A DNA stretch of 42,658 bases from Actinomadura sp. KC345 (GCF_004348515.1 NZ_SMKH01000029.1:1-42658), one strand, 5' to 3'; positions 1-8,221 are shown, counted from the first letter of the stretch. The notes: generated from the letters alone by a model not told the origin. A program made the numbers and translations.

Positions 1-1
1 G

Positions 2-76
2 GTCAACGCTGCCCCGGTCAACGCCGCCCCGGTCAACGCCGCCCCGGTCAACGCTGCCCCGGTCAACGCTGCCCTG
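2..76 (+). repeat. 15-bp tandem repeat encoding VNAAP
   Basis: Five consecutive 15-bp units of the type gtcaacgctgccccg run from the window edge. The last unit is slightly diverged (ccctg). They stay in frame with the partial gene and encode (VNAAP)x4 then VNAAL. The array probably continues to the left of the window, so its full copy number is unknown. Confidence 0.85.
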
Positions 77-406
77 GTCGAGGCCGCCTTCGCCGACTTC
101 CCGCCGCAGGACTGGTACCGGGCCTACGCCCGCGCCGCCGGCGCCGAGCTGGCCGTCGCCGCCGGGCTCCCGGACGCGGCGGACCGGCTCGCCGCCGCCT
201 CGGACGCCGCCGCCGAGAACGACTGGGCCGCCGCCTGCCTCTCCCGCGCCGCCGGCCGCCTGCACGACGACATGGACGAGCTGTCCGCCGCCGCCCAAGC
301 CTGGGAGCGCATAGGCGCACGCTACGAACGCGCCTGCACCCTCCTCCTGATCCCCGCCCGCGCGTCCGAGGCCCACACCGACCTAGCCGCCCTCCGCACC
401 CCCTGA
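2..406 (+). CDS. C-terminal part of a TPR/helical-repeat protein (possibly regulator ATPase)
   Basis: An open frame enters from the left edge and stops at TGA 404-406, giving 134 visible residues. It opens with VNAAP pentapeptide repeats and continues as an Ala-rich helical sequence. The tail (QAWERIGARYERACTLLL, then RASEAHTDLAAL) resembles the last TPR-like repeats of actinobacterial LuxR/AfsR-type or adenylate-cyclase-associated regulatory ATPases, where a W-x-x-G-x-x-Y-E-x-A motif is common. That assignment is inference from the repeat signature. No catalytic or DNA-binding domain is inside the window. Strand and frame are supported by the unbroken frame, the in-frame repeat and the sensible helical sequence; alternative frames give Arg-rich shadows. 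Confidence 0.6.
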   Translation, partial: VNAAPVNAAPVNAAPVNAAPVNAALVEAAFADFPPQDWYRAYARAAGAELAVAAGLPDAADRLAAASDAAAENDWAAACLSRAAGRLHDDMDELSAAAQAWERIGARYERACTLLLIPARASEAHTDLAALRTP

Positions 407-462
407 GCGCCGCAAGTCGACGAAGCGCTCGGCCGGGGCGGTCGTGGGCTCGTGGCCGCTTG

Positions 463-2064
463 TCAGCCGAGGACGAGGGTGGCGGCGTGTTCGCCGATCA
501 TCATGCTCGGGGCGGCGGTGTTGCCGCCGGTGATGCTCGGCATGATCGACGCGTCGGCGACGCGCAGGCCGTCGATTCCGCGGACCCGCAGCGCGGGGTC
601 GACCACGGCGCGCTCGTCGGCGCCCATGCGGCAGCTGCCGACCGGGTGGTAGACGGTCGTCGCCCGGTTCGGCAGCTCCCTGGCCATCGCGGCGCGGTCG
701 GGGAACTCGGGGCCGGGCGACAGCTCGGCGCCCACCCCGCCGGAAATGATCTTGTTGGCCATGATCTCGCGGACGAGCTCGATCCCGTCCAGCAGCAGCC
801 GCGCGTCGTCGGGCTCGCCGAGGTAGCCCGGGTCGATCACCGGTGCGGCGGACGGGTCGGCGGACGCGAGCCGCACCGTGCCGCGGCTCTTCGGGTAGAT
901 CAGCGTCGGCATGATCGTGAGGGCGGAGCGCTTGTCGACCTTGTGCCGCGTCGGCGCGTCCTGGTTGGGGAACGGGTACGACCACGGCAGCGTGTGGATC
1001 TGCAGGTCGGGGATGTCGCCGGCCTGCGGGCTGCGGACGAACCCGACCCCCTCGAAGACGCTGCGCGCCACCCAGGTGCCGCCGCGCGTCCACTCCTTCG
1101 CCACGCCCGACGCGAAGTAGGGGGCGGTGCCCCGGTGGCGGGCCGTGTCCATGAGGAAGGTCATCGGCACGAACATGTGGTCGTGGAGGTTGTCCCCGAC
1201 GGGCAGGTCCGCGTGGACGTCGATGCCGTGCTCCCGCAGGTGCGCGGCCGGGCCGATCCCGGACAGCATCAGTAGGTGCGGCGAGCCGAACGCCCCGGCG
1301 GCCAGGATCACCTCGCGGGACGCCCGGATCGTCCCGCGCCCCTTCCCGGTGAGGATCTCCACGCCCGTGGCGCGCCCGTCCCGGACCGTCACGCGTTCCA
1401 CCGCCGCCTTGGTCAGGACCGTCAGGTTCGGCAGGCCGTGGTCGTCGAGGTAGCCGACGGACGAGCTGTAACGCAGCCCCCCGTCGACGCTCTGCTGGAA
1501 GATCGACGCGCCGTCCTGCACCTCTCCGTTGTAGTCGTCGTTCCGCTTCACCCCCGCCGTCTCGGCCATCGCCTCAAGGAACGCCTCGGACGCGGGCGTG
1601 AGGTCCCGCTGGCGGGTCACCCGGATCGGACCGCCCGCGCCGCGCAGGCCGGTCTCGCCGTCCTCCCAGCTCTCCATCCGCTTGAAGCTGGGGAGGACGT
1701 CGTCGTAACCCCAGCCGGTGCAGCCGTCCGCCGCCCAGTCGTCGAAGTTCCTGCGGTTGCCGCGCACGAACAGCATCCCGTTGATCGACCCCGAGCCGCC
1801 GAGCACGCGGCCCCGGGTCTGCGGGATCCTCCGGCCGAGCGCGTTCTCCTGAGGGGCGCTGTAGAAGCCCCAGTCCAGCCGCTTCTTCAGTTGCGGGACG
1901 TTGTGGAAGACCGCGATGAGACCGGGCTTGCGCACCATGGGGGACCTGTCGGGCCCGCCCGCCTCCACGAGGACGACGTCCGCCCCCGACTCGGCCAGGC
2001 GTTTCGCCAGCACGCACCCCGCGCTGCCGGCCCCCACGACGACGTAATCAGCGGTCTGCTCCAT
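463..2064 (-). CDS. GMC family FAD-dependent oxidoreductase (choline/alcohol dehydrogenase-like)
   Basis: This 533-residue protein has full family length. The N-terminus carries the FAD dinucleotide fold VVVGAGSAGCVLAKRL followed by an acidic strand end (VEAGG). The GMC signature around SGIGPAAHLREHGIDV is near residue 270. The C-terminal substrate domain ends with HPVGSCRMG and later GGNTAAPSMMIGE, which contain the conserved His and Asn pair of GMC enzymes. It should oxidise an alcohol using FAD in the cytosol; the substrate cannot be read from sequence. The ATG at 2064 is preferred over an in-frame TTG at 2079 because GAGAGGA lies 6-7 nt upstream of it. Gly-betaine synthesis from choline is one possible role, notable given the betaine methyltransferase 8 kb away, but nothing links the two genes directly. 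Confidence 0.93.
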   Translation of the reverse strand: MEQTADYVVVGAGSAGCVLAKRLAESGADVVLVEAGGPDRSPMVRKPGLIAVFHNVPQLKKRLDWGFYSAPQENALGRRIPQTRGRVLGGSGSINGMLFVRGNRRNFDDWAADGCTGWGYDDVLPSFKRMESWEDGETGLRGAGGPIRVTRQRDLTPASEAFLEAMAETAGVKRNDDYNGEVQDGASIFQQSVDGGLRYSSSVGYLDDHGLPNLTVLTKAAVERVTVRDGRATGVEILTGKGRGTIRASREVILAAGAFGSPHLLMLSGIGPAAHLREHGIDVHADLPVGDNLHDHMFVPMTFLMDTARHRGTAPYFASGVAKEWTRGGTWVARSVFEGVGFVRSPQAGDIPDLQIHTLPWSYPFPNQDAPTRHKVDKRSALTIMPTLIYPKSRGTVRLASADPSAAPVIDPGYLGEPDDARLLLDGIELVREIMANKIISGGVGAELSPGPEFPDRAAMARELPNRATTVYHPVGSCRMGADERAVVDPALRVRGIDGLRVADASIMPSITGGNTAAPSMMIGEHAATLVLG

Positions 2065-2203
2065 GCGCGTTCCTCTCAACGGCCGCCGATACGGGGCGGC
2101 CGACCGTGCGGACCCGCGCCTGGCCCGATGATCCCCAACGGCCCGACGGTAGAAGCTCCGCGGCGCCCCCGCGGGAGAGGTCCCATTGACCGGAACCTTC
2201 CGG

Positions 2204-2959
2204 CTACTCGTAGGGGTTGCCGGGCTTGTCGATCTTCTGGACGGAGCGGGCCCGGAGCGTGTGCACGACCGTCCTGTCGCGGCGGGCCGGCGGCTCCCAG
2301 ACGCCCACGACCCGGACCCACGAGTCGGCGGGCGGCTGCGGAAGGCCGCGCACCTTGACCGGGAACGGGACGGCGTCGCCCGCGCAGCAGGCGATCTTCA
2401 TCCGGATGAGCTGCCAGCCGGCCTGGCCCCGCCCGGCCGGTCCCACGAACCCGGTCAGCCGCACGGGGACGCCCGCGAGCGTCGCCGGATCACCGGTCTG
2501 GGCCACGTGGGCGCGGCCGAGGAACTCGCTCATCGACATCGCGACCGGCCCGCCGCTCGCGGACAGGGGGCGGAAACCGTTGTCCGGCGGGGGCGGCGGC
2601 GTCGCCGCGCGGTCGGCGCCCCGGGAGGCGGTGAACGATCCGAGCGCCGGCGGAGCGATCACGAAGATCGCCAGCACGGGCAGGCCGAGCAGCCACGCCA
2701 CCTTCGGGCCGCGCGAGTGGTCGTGCCCATCGTGCCCATCGTGCCCGGCGTGGTCTGCGTGGTCCGCGTGGTCTCCGGTGTCCCGCCACTCGCGGCGCAG
2801 TCCGGCGGCGCCCAGCGCGATCAGCGCCACCGCCGCGGCCACCAGCGGGTACCGGAAGCCGGGCCGCACGTAGTTGACGTACTCGCCGCTGCCCAGCGTG
2901 ATCCACAGGACCGCGGCGCCGAGGAAGACCAGCAGCAGGTTCTGCGCGGCCTTGGTCAT
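2204..2959 (-). CDS. TIGR03943/YcgQ-like membrane protein with His-rich loop
   Basis: A 251-residue protein translationally coupled to the permease upstream (ATGA overlap at 2956-2959). Two membrane segments lie near residues 5-55. A loop of HAD/HDG repeats rich in His and Asp follows, then a third membrane segment (WLLGLPVLAIFVIAPPAL), and then an extracytoplasmic domain containing RLTGFVG and KIACCAGDAVPFPVKV. This layout matches the YcgQ/TIGR03943 family that pairs with YcgR/ArsP-type permeases. The His-rich loop, encoded by short DNA repeats near 2725-2775, suggests binding of a divalent metal such as zinc; that is inference. The CCAGD motif is typical of the family. The longer open frame running upstream through the permease gene is a shadow. 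Confidence 0.85.
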   Translation of the reverse strand: MTKAAQNLLLVFLGAAVLWITLGSGEYVNYVRPGFRYPLVAAAVALIALGAAGLRREWRDTGDHADHADHAGHDGHDGHDHSRGPKVAWLLGLPVLAIFVIAPPALGSFTASRGADRAATPPPPPDNGFRPLSASGGPVAMSMSEFLGRAHVAQTGDPATLAGVPVRLTGFVGPAGRGQAGWQLIRMKIACCAGDAVPFPVKVRGLPQPPADSWVRVVGVWEPPARRDRTVVHTLRARSVQKIDKPGNPYE

Positions 2960-3996
2960 GAGAGCAGCCCTCCCACCAGGACGCTGACCCCGACCGCGAG
3001 GCAGAAGGTCAGCGGGACGAACCGGACCGCGAAGCGGCGGCCGAAGAAGCCCGTCTGCAGGGCGATGAGCTTCAGGTCCACCATCGGCCCGACGACGAGG
3101 AAGGTCAGCTTCGCGGTCGTGGAGAACTGCGACAGGCTCGCCGCGACGAACGCGTCCGCCTCCGAGCAGATGGACATCAGCACGGCCAGCGCCGCCAGCA
3201 GCAGCACCGAGACGACGGGGTTGTCCGCCGCGGCCGACACCCAGCTCGCCGGCACGACCACGTTGATCGTCGCGGCCCCGAAGGCGCCGACGACCAGGAA
3301 GCCCCCGGCGTGGACGATGTCGTGCCGCATGGCCCGCCGGAACGCCTCCAGGCGCCCGGCCCTCCCGTGCGCCTCGGGCCGGGACGGGATCTTGATCCAC
3401 TCGCCCTTGCCGAGCAGCAGCCACGCCCAGCCCGCCAGCACCGCCACCAGCAGGGAGGCGGCGAAACGTCCCGCCACCATCTCCGGCTGACCCGGGAAGG
3501 CCACCGCGGTGGCGACCAGCACGATCGGGTTGATCGCGGGGGCGGCGAGCAGGAAGGTCAGCGCGGCGGCCGGGACGACCCCGCGCGCCATCAGCCCGCC
3601 CGCGACCGGCACCGACGCGCACTCGCACCCCGGCAGGACCGCCCCCATCGCGCCCGCGACGGGCACCGCGGCCCCCGGGCGGCGCGGCAGCACCCGCCGC
3701 CACAGCGACGCCGGGACGAACGCGGTGATCGCGGCCGACAGCGCGACCCCGAACACCAGGAACGGCAGCGCCTGGACGCAGACCGCGACGAAGATGGTGG
3801 TCCAGGCGTCGAGGGCGCCCGCGTCGACGTGCGGCGCCACCCACATCCGGCCGAGCACCAGCAGCGCCGCCAGCAGGCCGAACGCCCACACGGCACGGGT
3901 TCCCGGGGACGCGGGATCGCGGCGTCCCCAGTCGGCGGGCGGGAGCAGATCGTCCTCGGCCGTGCGCAGGCCGACGCGGTCGGTCATGCCCGTCAT
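2956..3996 (-). CDS. ArsP/YcgR-family permease (PF03773-like)
   Basis: A 346-residue integral membrane protein with about eight hydrophobic segments in two similar halves. Characteristic motifs are PGCECASVPVAGGLMARG and LLAAPAINPIVLVAT in the first half and SICSEADAFVAASL in the second, typical of the DUF318/ArsP_1 permeases. Family members move arsenicals or other small solutes. The YcgR subgroup has a YcgQ partner, and exactly that partner overlaps the 3' end here by 4 nt. The true substrate is unknown; the His-rich partner makes a metal-related role plausible. An ATG at 3996 is followed by another at 3987, and either could start the protein. The operon is divergent from the CoA ligase at 4103, sharing a 106-bp spacer in which I see no clear operator. 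Confidence 0.88.
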   Translation of the reverse strand: MTGMTDRVGLRTAEDDLLPPADWGRRDPASPGTRAVWAFGLLAALLVLGRMWVAPHVDAGALDAWTTIFVAVCVQALPFLVFGVALSAAITAFVPASLWRRVLPRRPGAAVPVAGAMGAVLPGCECASVPVAGGLMARGVVPAAALTFLLAAPAINPIVLVATAVAFPGQPEMVAGRFAASLLVAVLAGWAWLLLGKGEWIKIPSRPEAHGRAGRLEAFRRAMRHDIVHAGGFLVVGAFGAATINVVVPASWVSAAADNPVVSVLLLAALAVLMSICSEADAFVAASLSQFSTTAKLTFLVVGPMVDLKLIALQTGFFGRRFAVRFVPLTFCLAVGVSVLVGGLLS

Positions 3997-4102
3997 CGTT
4001 CCAGAGCCCGCGCCGTGATCCGGCCCGATCCACGGGATGGCGGGTCTTGGCAGACGCGGTCCCGATCAGTGATCGTTGAGGGCATCGGCGTTGGGAGGCG
4101 GC

Positions 4103-5661
4103 ATGGGGGCGAAGACGGTCGGGGCGGTGCTCCGGGACGCGGCGGCGCGGGACAAGGCGTTCCTGTACGACGGTGACGAAACCGTCACCTACCCCGAGTT
4201 CGACGCGCTGGCGGACCGGGTCGCGGGCGGGCTGCTCGCCCGCGGGATCGGCCGCGGCGACCGGATCGCGCTGTTGGGCCTCAACACGCCGCAATGGCTG
4301 GCCGCGTTCTTCGGCGCCGCGCGGATCGGCGCGGTCGTCGTCCCGCTCAACGTGCGCTACCGGGAGCAGGAGCTGTCCTCCATGCTGGGCCAGAGCGATG
4401 CCCGGATGGTCATCAGCGTCTCCGCCCTCCCCGACTTCGACTTCGCGGCGTTCTTCGAGGGTTCCGGGACCGGCTTCCCGGCGTCCGCGACTACGTGTTC
4501 TTCGGCGCGGGCTTCCCCGGCAGCGCGACGTTCGACGAGCTGGCGGCGCCGTCCGGCCGGGCCGCGCCGGCCGAGGTCAGCGACGCCGTGGACCCGTCCG
4601 ACCCGCTGATGATCCTCTACACCTCGGGGACGACCGGACGCCCTAAGGGCGCGACGATCACGCACCAGAGCATCCTGGCGTCGGCGCACGCGCAGGCGGC
4701 CCACTTCCGGATGACCGACGGCGACGTCCTGCTCGGGCATCTGCCGTTCAACCATGTCGGCGGCATCACCTGCACGCTCATGTCCACGCTCGTCAGCGGA
4801 GGCGCGGTGGCGCTGCTGCCGGCGTTCAGCCCGGACGCGGCGCTGCGCGCCATCGAACGCCACGGGGTGACGTTCTGCGGCGCGGTGCCGACGATGTACG
4901 TGCTGATGCTCGGCCGGGAGGACTTCGCCGACCACGACCTGTCGTCCGTCCGGCTCTGCGTGGCGGGCGGGTCCAACATCGAGCCCGCGCTGGCCGGGGC
5001 GATCCGGCAGGGCTTCCCCGGAGTCCCGCTGTACGGGCTGTACGGCCTGTCGGAGTCATCGGGCGCGTGCGTGCTGTCGCCGCTGGACGACGATTCGGAG
5101 ACCGTCGCCCGCACCCTGGGCATGGTCATCGGCGACTTCGAGGCACGCGTGACCGGGCCGGACGGTGGCGTCCTGCCGCCCGGCGAGGTCGGTGAACTCC
5201 AGATCCGCGGCGACTGCGTGGCCTCCGGCTACTGGAACATGCCCGAGGAGACCGCCGCGGTCTTCCTGCCGGACGGCTGGCTCGCCACCGGCGACATGGT
5301 CGCCATGGAGCCCGACGGGCATCTCGTGCTGCGAGGCCGCAAGAAGGAGATGTACATCCAGGGCGGCTTCAACGTCTACCCCGTGGAGATCGAGAACGTC
5401 CTGACCACGCACCCGAAGGTCGCGATGGCCGCCGGGATCGGCGTCCCGGACGAGGTGCTCGGCGAGGTGGGGCGCTTCTATGTCGTCCCGCGCCCCGACG
5501 CCGAGCCGCCCACCCCGGAGGAGCTCACCGCCTACTGCCGGGACCGCCTGGCCGACTACAAGGTCCCGCGCCAGTTCGTGGTGACCGCCGAGGTCCCGCT
5601 GACACCGGTGGGCAAGATCCACAAGGCCGCCCTGAAGGAACGCCACCTGCCGAACCCCTAG
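4103..5661 (+). pseudogene. acyl-CoA synthetase (FadD-like), frameshifted near 4460
   Basis: The ATG at 4103 follows GGGAGG (4093-4098). The N-terminal ANL domain reads through VPLNVRY and DFAAFFEG in one frame. After about 4460 all conserved sequence continues one frame earlier: FRDRLPGVRDYVFFG, the P-loop LYTSGTTGRPKG, the YGLSE motif, the WLATGDM aspartate motif, GRKKEMYIQGGFNVYP, and the C-terminal lysine motif PVGKIHKAALK. Restoring one G in the run at 4459-4461 joins both parts into a normal protein of about 519 residues. So the gene carries a one-base deletion, either a real recent mutation or a sequence error. An intact copy would activate a fatty or aromatic acid through an acyl-adenylate. 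All catalytic motifs are otherwise undamaged, which argues that the lesion is young. Confidence 0.88.
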
Positions 5662-5779
5662 CACGGTAGATCCTTGTTTCCCCCGGTCAGGGCTAATAAA
5701 GGTCGTTTCGTCGCGGTGATTCCGGCTATGCCGGTACTCAGTCGTACGAGCCGGTACGGCACCTCGACGAGGCGAAGTG

Positions 5780-6556
5780 ATGACGATGACGGAGACAGGC
5801 GCCGGGGTCGGGGGCCTCGGCCGGGGGCTGGCCGGGATGCTGCCCACCGAGCGGCTCAAGCATGCCGGCCAGGGGCTCGCCAAGGCGGCCGTGGTGCAGA
5901 CGCTGGAGAAGACCAGCGGCGGCATCCGAAGCCTCACCCACCTGCTGCCGGGAACCGACCGCAACGGGGAGCCCGACGAAGACCAGGACGGCGGCGACCA
6001 GGGCAAAGGCCAGGGCGACGGCCAGGGCAAGGTCGTCAACATCATCGAGGAGTTCGACGTCGGACTGCCGCGACGGGTCGCCTACGGGCAGTGGACCATG
6101 TTCGGCGACTATCCGTCCTTCACCCGCAAGGTCGAGAGCGTCGACCAGGAGTCCGACGAGAAGGTCAACTGGCGGGCTCGGATCTTCCTGTCGCACCGCA
6201 GCTGGGAGTCCACGATCATCGAGCAGGTCCCCGATGAGCGGATCGTCTGGAAGTCCAAGGGCGCCAAGGGCTACGTCGACGGGGCCGTGACGTTCCACGA
6301 GCTGGCCCCCACCATGACCCGGATCATGCTCGTGGCCGAGTACCACCCCGACGGCTTCCTGGAGAAGACCGCCAACCTGTGGCGGGCCCAGGGCCGCCGC
6401 CTCCGGCTGGACTTCAAGCACATCAAGCGCCACATGATGACGCGCACCCTCCTGGAGCAGGACGAGACCGAGGGCTGGCGCGGCGAGATCCGCGACGGCG
6501 AGGTGGTCAAGACGCACGACGAGGCCGTCCAGGAGGAGAAGGAGCGGGCTGAATGA
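5780..6556 (+). CDS. SRPBCC (START-like) family protein
   Basis: A 258-residue protein, first gene of a three-gene operon (ATGA overlap with the next). The ATG at 5780 has GAGG seven nt upstream. The N-terminal 75 residues are Gly/Leu-rich, then a hydrophilic Gln/Gly/Asp linker (residues about 65-90). A SRPBCC domain follows: VVNIIEEFDVGLPRRVAYGQW, FTRKVESVD, RSWESTIIEQVPDERIVWKS, GYVDGAVTFHEL and MLVAEYHPDGFLEK. Such polyketide-cyclase-like proteins occur in actinobacterial gas-vesicle loci; that link is recollection of family context, and no gvp structural gene is in this window. No catalytic residue can be assigned; a lipid or hydrophobic-ligand cavity is the family expectation. The C-terminal 40 residues are charged. 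Confidence 0.8.
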   Translation: MTMTETGAGVGGLGRGLAGMLPTERLKHAGQGLAKAAVVQTLEKTSGGIRSLTHLLPGTDRNGEPDEDQDGGDQGKGQGDGQGKVVNIIEEFDVGLPRRVAYGQWTMFGDYPSFTRKVESVDQESDEKVNWRARIFLSHRSWESTIIEQVPDERIVWKSKGAKGYVDGAVTFHELAPTMTRIMLVAEYHPDGFLEKTANLWRAQGRRLRLDFKHIKRHMMTRTLLEQDETEGWRGEIRDGEVVKTHDEAVQEEKERAE

Positions 6557-7476
6557 CGGATTACAGCACGTCGGGCGAGCCGCGGTCCGGCCAGGAGCGC
6601 AATGACTCCGATCAAGGACAGGAAGCCGCGGTCGGCAGGGTCTACGAAAGGGAGAACCAGCCGAGTCCCCGCCATGGGCCGGACGTCCACCTCAATGTGC
6701 CCGTGCTCAAGGTGGACGAGATCTCCCTTGAGGTCGACAACCTGGAGGCGCACGTATCGCTCGTCGCCCAGGTTCTCGACATGCTCAAGCTGAACGTCGG
6801 TGCGGACGTCTACCTCGGCAAGGTCGATCTGGAGATCAAGGGAGTCGAGGCGGAGGCGCAGCTGGACGTCCGGCTCGACAACGTGGCCGTGATCGTCAAC
6901 CGTGTGCTGACCACCCTCGACCAGAACCCGGAGATCCTCCGGCACATCGGCCGCGGCGTGGAGTCGGCGACACGCCACATCGGTGCCGGGACCGGCTCCG
7001 CGGTCGGTGAACTCGGTAAGGGCGCCGGAAGCGCCGTCCAGGACGTGGGCGAAGGCGCCGGAGGTGCCGTGAGAGACGTCGGGAAGGGCGCCGGAGGGGC
7101 GGTCGAAGACGTGGGCATGGGTGCCGGGAGCGCGGTCCAGGACGTCGGTGCGGGAGCCGCCGACACCGCCCGAGACGTGGGCAAGGGGGCGGGGAGCGCG
7201 GCGGAGGGCGCGGGCGAGGCCGCGAAGGGCGTCGCCGGTACCGCCCCGGCGGAGACCGGCAAGGCCGATGACACCGGCGGAACCGCTGAAGCCGGAAAGC
7301 CCGCGGGCGAGGACGCCGATGTGTCAGAAGGCCGGGATGACGCGGAGCCGGCGGCTGATCAAGATGACACGGACGGCGGCGAGGACGAGGGCGGCGACGT
7401 CCAGAACGCGCTGCGGGAGGCCGAGGAATCGGTGCGCGACCTGGGGCGGGCGCTGCTGCGGATGGTGAGGGGGTGA
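6553..7476 (+). CDS. Protein with 11-residue Gly/Ala amphipathic repeats
   Basis: 307 residues, overlapping the SRPBCC gene by 4 nt. Residues about 42-125 form a conserved region of alternating hydrophobic positions (HLNVPVLKVDEISLEVDNLEAHVSL, continuing to VDLEIKGVEAEAQLDVRLDNV). Residues about 142-215 are seven tandem 11-mers of consensus (K/E/M)GAG(S/G)AV(Q/R/E)DVG. The rest is Asp/Glu/Ala-rich and ends in a short helix (SVRDLGRALLRMVRG). Eleven-residue periodicity fits an 11/3 amphipathic helix, as in group 3 LEA proteins and alpha-synuclein, so surface or membrane binding is a reasonable inference. No enzyme motif is present. I do not know a named family; similar proteins may accompany gas-vesicle-type loci. 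Long quoted strings are split here; the conserved region lies at 6676-6930. Confidence 0.75.
   Translation: MTDYSTSGEPRSGQERNDSDQGQEAAVGRVYERENQPSPRHGPDVHLNVPVLKVDEISLEVDNLEAHVSLVAQVLDMLKLNVGADVYLGKVDLEIKGVEAEAQLDVRLDNVAVIVNRVLTTLDQNPEILRHIGRGVESATRHIGAGTGSAVGELGKGAGSAVQDVGEGAGGAVRDVGKGAGGAVEDVGMGAGSAVQDVGAGAADTARDVGKGAGSAAEGAGEAAKGVAGTAPAETGKADDTGGTAEAGKPAGEDADVSEGRDDAEPAADQDDTDGGEDEGGDVQNALREAEESVRDLGRALLRMVRG
6964..7215 (+). repeat. 33-bp (11-codon) coding tandem repeat
   Basis: About seven degenerate 33-bp units encode the GAGSAVQDVG-type 11-mers of the protein at 6553-7476. The unit boundaries follow the recurring ggcgccgga / gacgtg words. Synonymous differences between units show the amino-acid pattern, rather than the DNA, is what has been kept. 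Confidence 0.7.
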
Positions 7477-7482
7477 CCGATC

Positions 7483-7776
7483 GTGAGCCGCGATGAGCAT
7501 CCGGGACCGGAGCCGCGGCGGACCGCGGAGATCGTCTTCACGGCCAGGGTGAAGGCCGACGAACTCCGCTTCAGGGCCGCTCCCGAAAGCCGCGTGGAGT
7601 TCACGGGCGACGCCGACGACGACTCCGCCTCCGGGAGCGCACGCACGAACCTGCCCGACGAGGTCGAGGAGAACGTCACCTATCGCAACGTCCGGATCGA
7701 CTACGCGATCGCGGCGGAGCTGCGCGACGACGAGCCGGCGGGGGGCCGTTCGGCCCGCCCGCCGCGCCGCCGGTGA
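7483..7776 (+). CDS. Small acidic conserved protein
   Basis: 97 residues from a GTG at 7483, six nt after the previous stop. A G-rich run (GAGGGGG, 7466-7472) ending the previous gene is placed to act as ribosome binding site. The core reads ELRFRAAPESRVEFTGDAD, then RTNLPDEVEENVTYRNVRIDYAIAAEL, a beta-rich pattern that recurs in small actinobacterial proteins. I recognise the pattern but no function. The position as third gene in a tightly packed operon suggests it works with the SRPBCC and 11-mer repeat proteins. The tail is basic (ARPPRRR). It ends one base before the convergent cspA stop. Confidence 0.7.
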   Translation: MSRDEHPGPEPRRTAEIVFTARVKADELRFRAAPESRVEFTGDADDDSASGSARTNLPDEVEENVTYRNVRIDYAIAAELRDDEPAGGRSARPPRRR

Positions 7777-7980
7777 TCAAGCGGGGATGATGTTCTCCGC
7801 CTGCAGGCCCTTCTGGCCCTGGGTGACGTCGAACGACACCTTCTGGCCCTCCTGGAGCTCGCGGAAGCCGTTGCCCGCGATGTTGGAGTAGTGAGCGAAG
7901 ACGTCGGCGCCGCCGCCGTCCTGCTCGATGAAGCCGAAGCCCTTTTCCGCGTTGAACCACTTGACGGTGCCGCTGGCCAT
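7777..7980 (-). CDS. cspA: Cold-shock domain protein, CspA family
   Basis: 67 residues with both RNA-binding motifs of the cold-shock domain: RNP1 KGFGFIEQD at residues 13-21 and RNP2 DVFAHYS at 26-32, with the leading [11 protein letters not shown]. It is an RNA chaperone that melts secondary structure in the cytosol. The ATG at 7980 has AAGGAGA about eight nt upstream. An in-frame extension to 8124 exists, but it lacks homology and runs through the structured leader, so I reject it. The leader, about 145 nt if the promoter guess is right, contains a terminator-like hairpin (8073-8100). The gene name is used in the family sense; actinomycetes have several paralogues. Confidence 0.97.
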   Translation of the reverse strand: MASGTVKWFNAEKGFGFIEQDGGGADVFAHYSNIAGNGFRELQEGQKVSFDVTQGQKGLQAENIIPA

Positions 7981-8072
7981 GGTCGTCTCCTTCTGGATCG
8001 ATCCCCACCGCACACCTTGTGCGGCCGGGGACGCCGCGATGGCCCATCCGGAAGATCCAGAACAACAAAAAA

Positions 8073-8100
8073 TGCGCCTGAGGTGGAACCTGCAGGCGCA
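8073..8100 (-). terminator. Intrinsic-terminator-like hairpin in the cspA leader
   Basis: On the minus strand, arms TGCGCCTGCAGGT and ACCTCAGGCGCA pair in 12 base pairs with one bulged base and a 3-nt loop, directly followed by TTTTTTGTTGTT. It lies 93 nt upstream of the cspA start codon. If the cspA promoter is at about 8133-8165, it would terminate the leader unless melted, so it may be an attenuator. Alternatively it ends transcripts coming from the GAF/STAS genes. Confidence 0.75.
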
Positions 8101-8132
8101 CAAGAATGTCTTTGGGAACCGCAACTACCGTC

Positions 8133-8138
8133 AGAGTA
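8133..8138 (-). promoter_or_regulatory. Candidate cspA -10 element
   Basis: TACTCT on the minus strand, about 155 nt upstream of the cspA start codon, with AT-richer sequence (ttcatc, 8154-8159) 15 nt further upstream as a poor -35. It would give the long leader typical of cold-shock mRNAs and place the hairpin early in the transcript. Confidence 0.35.
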
Positions 8139-8221
8139 CCACATGCGCCGACAGATGAATTTTGCCATTACCTGCCGGACACACTCCCCATACCCGCTCA
8201 GGCGGGCGCATACTGGCAGTG

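Noticed and set aside
2-76. CRISPR-like array at the left edge
   Set aside because: Contiguous 15-bp units without spacers that keep a reading frame; a coding minisatellite.
463-1275. Plus-strand genes opposite the GMC oxidoreductase
   Set aside because: They lack motifs; the minus strand encodes a full-length enzyme.
2204-4294. One long minus-strand gene covering both permease operon genes
   Set aside because: The upstream part is an alternative frame of the ArsP-type permease. The real second gene starts at the ATGA overlap at 2959.
7981-8124. N-terminal extension of the cold-shock protein
   Set aside because: Cold-shock proteins start at [10 protein letters not shown]; the extension covers the leader hairpin and has no homology pattern.
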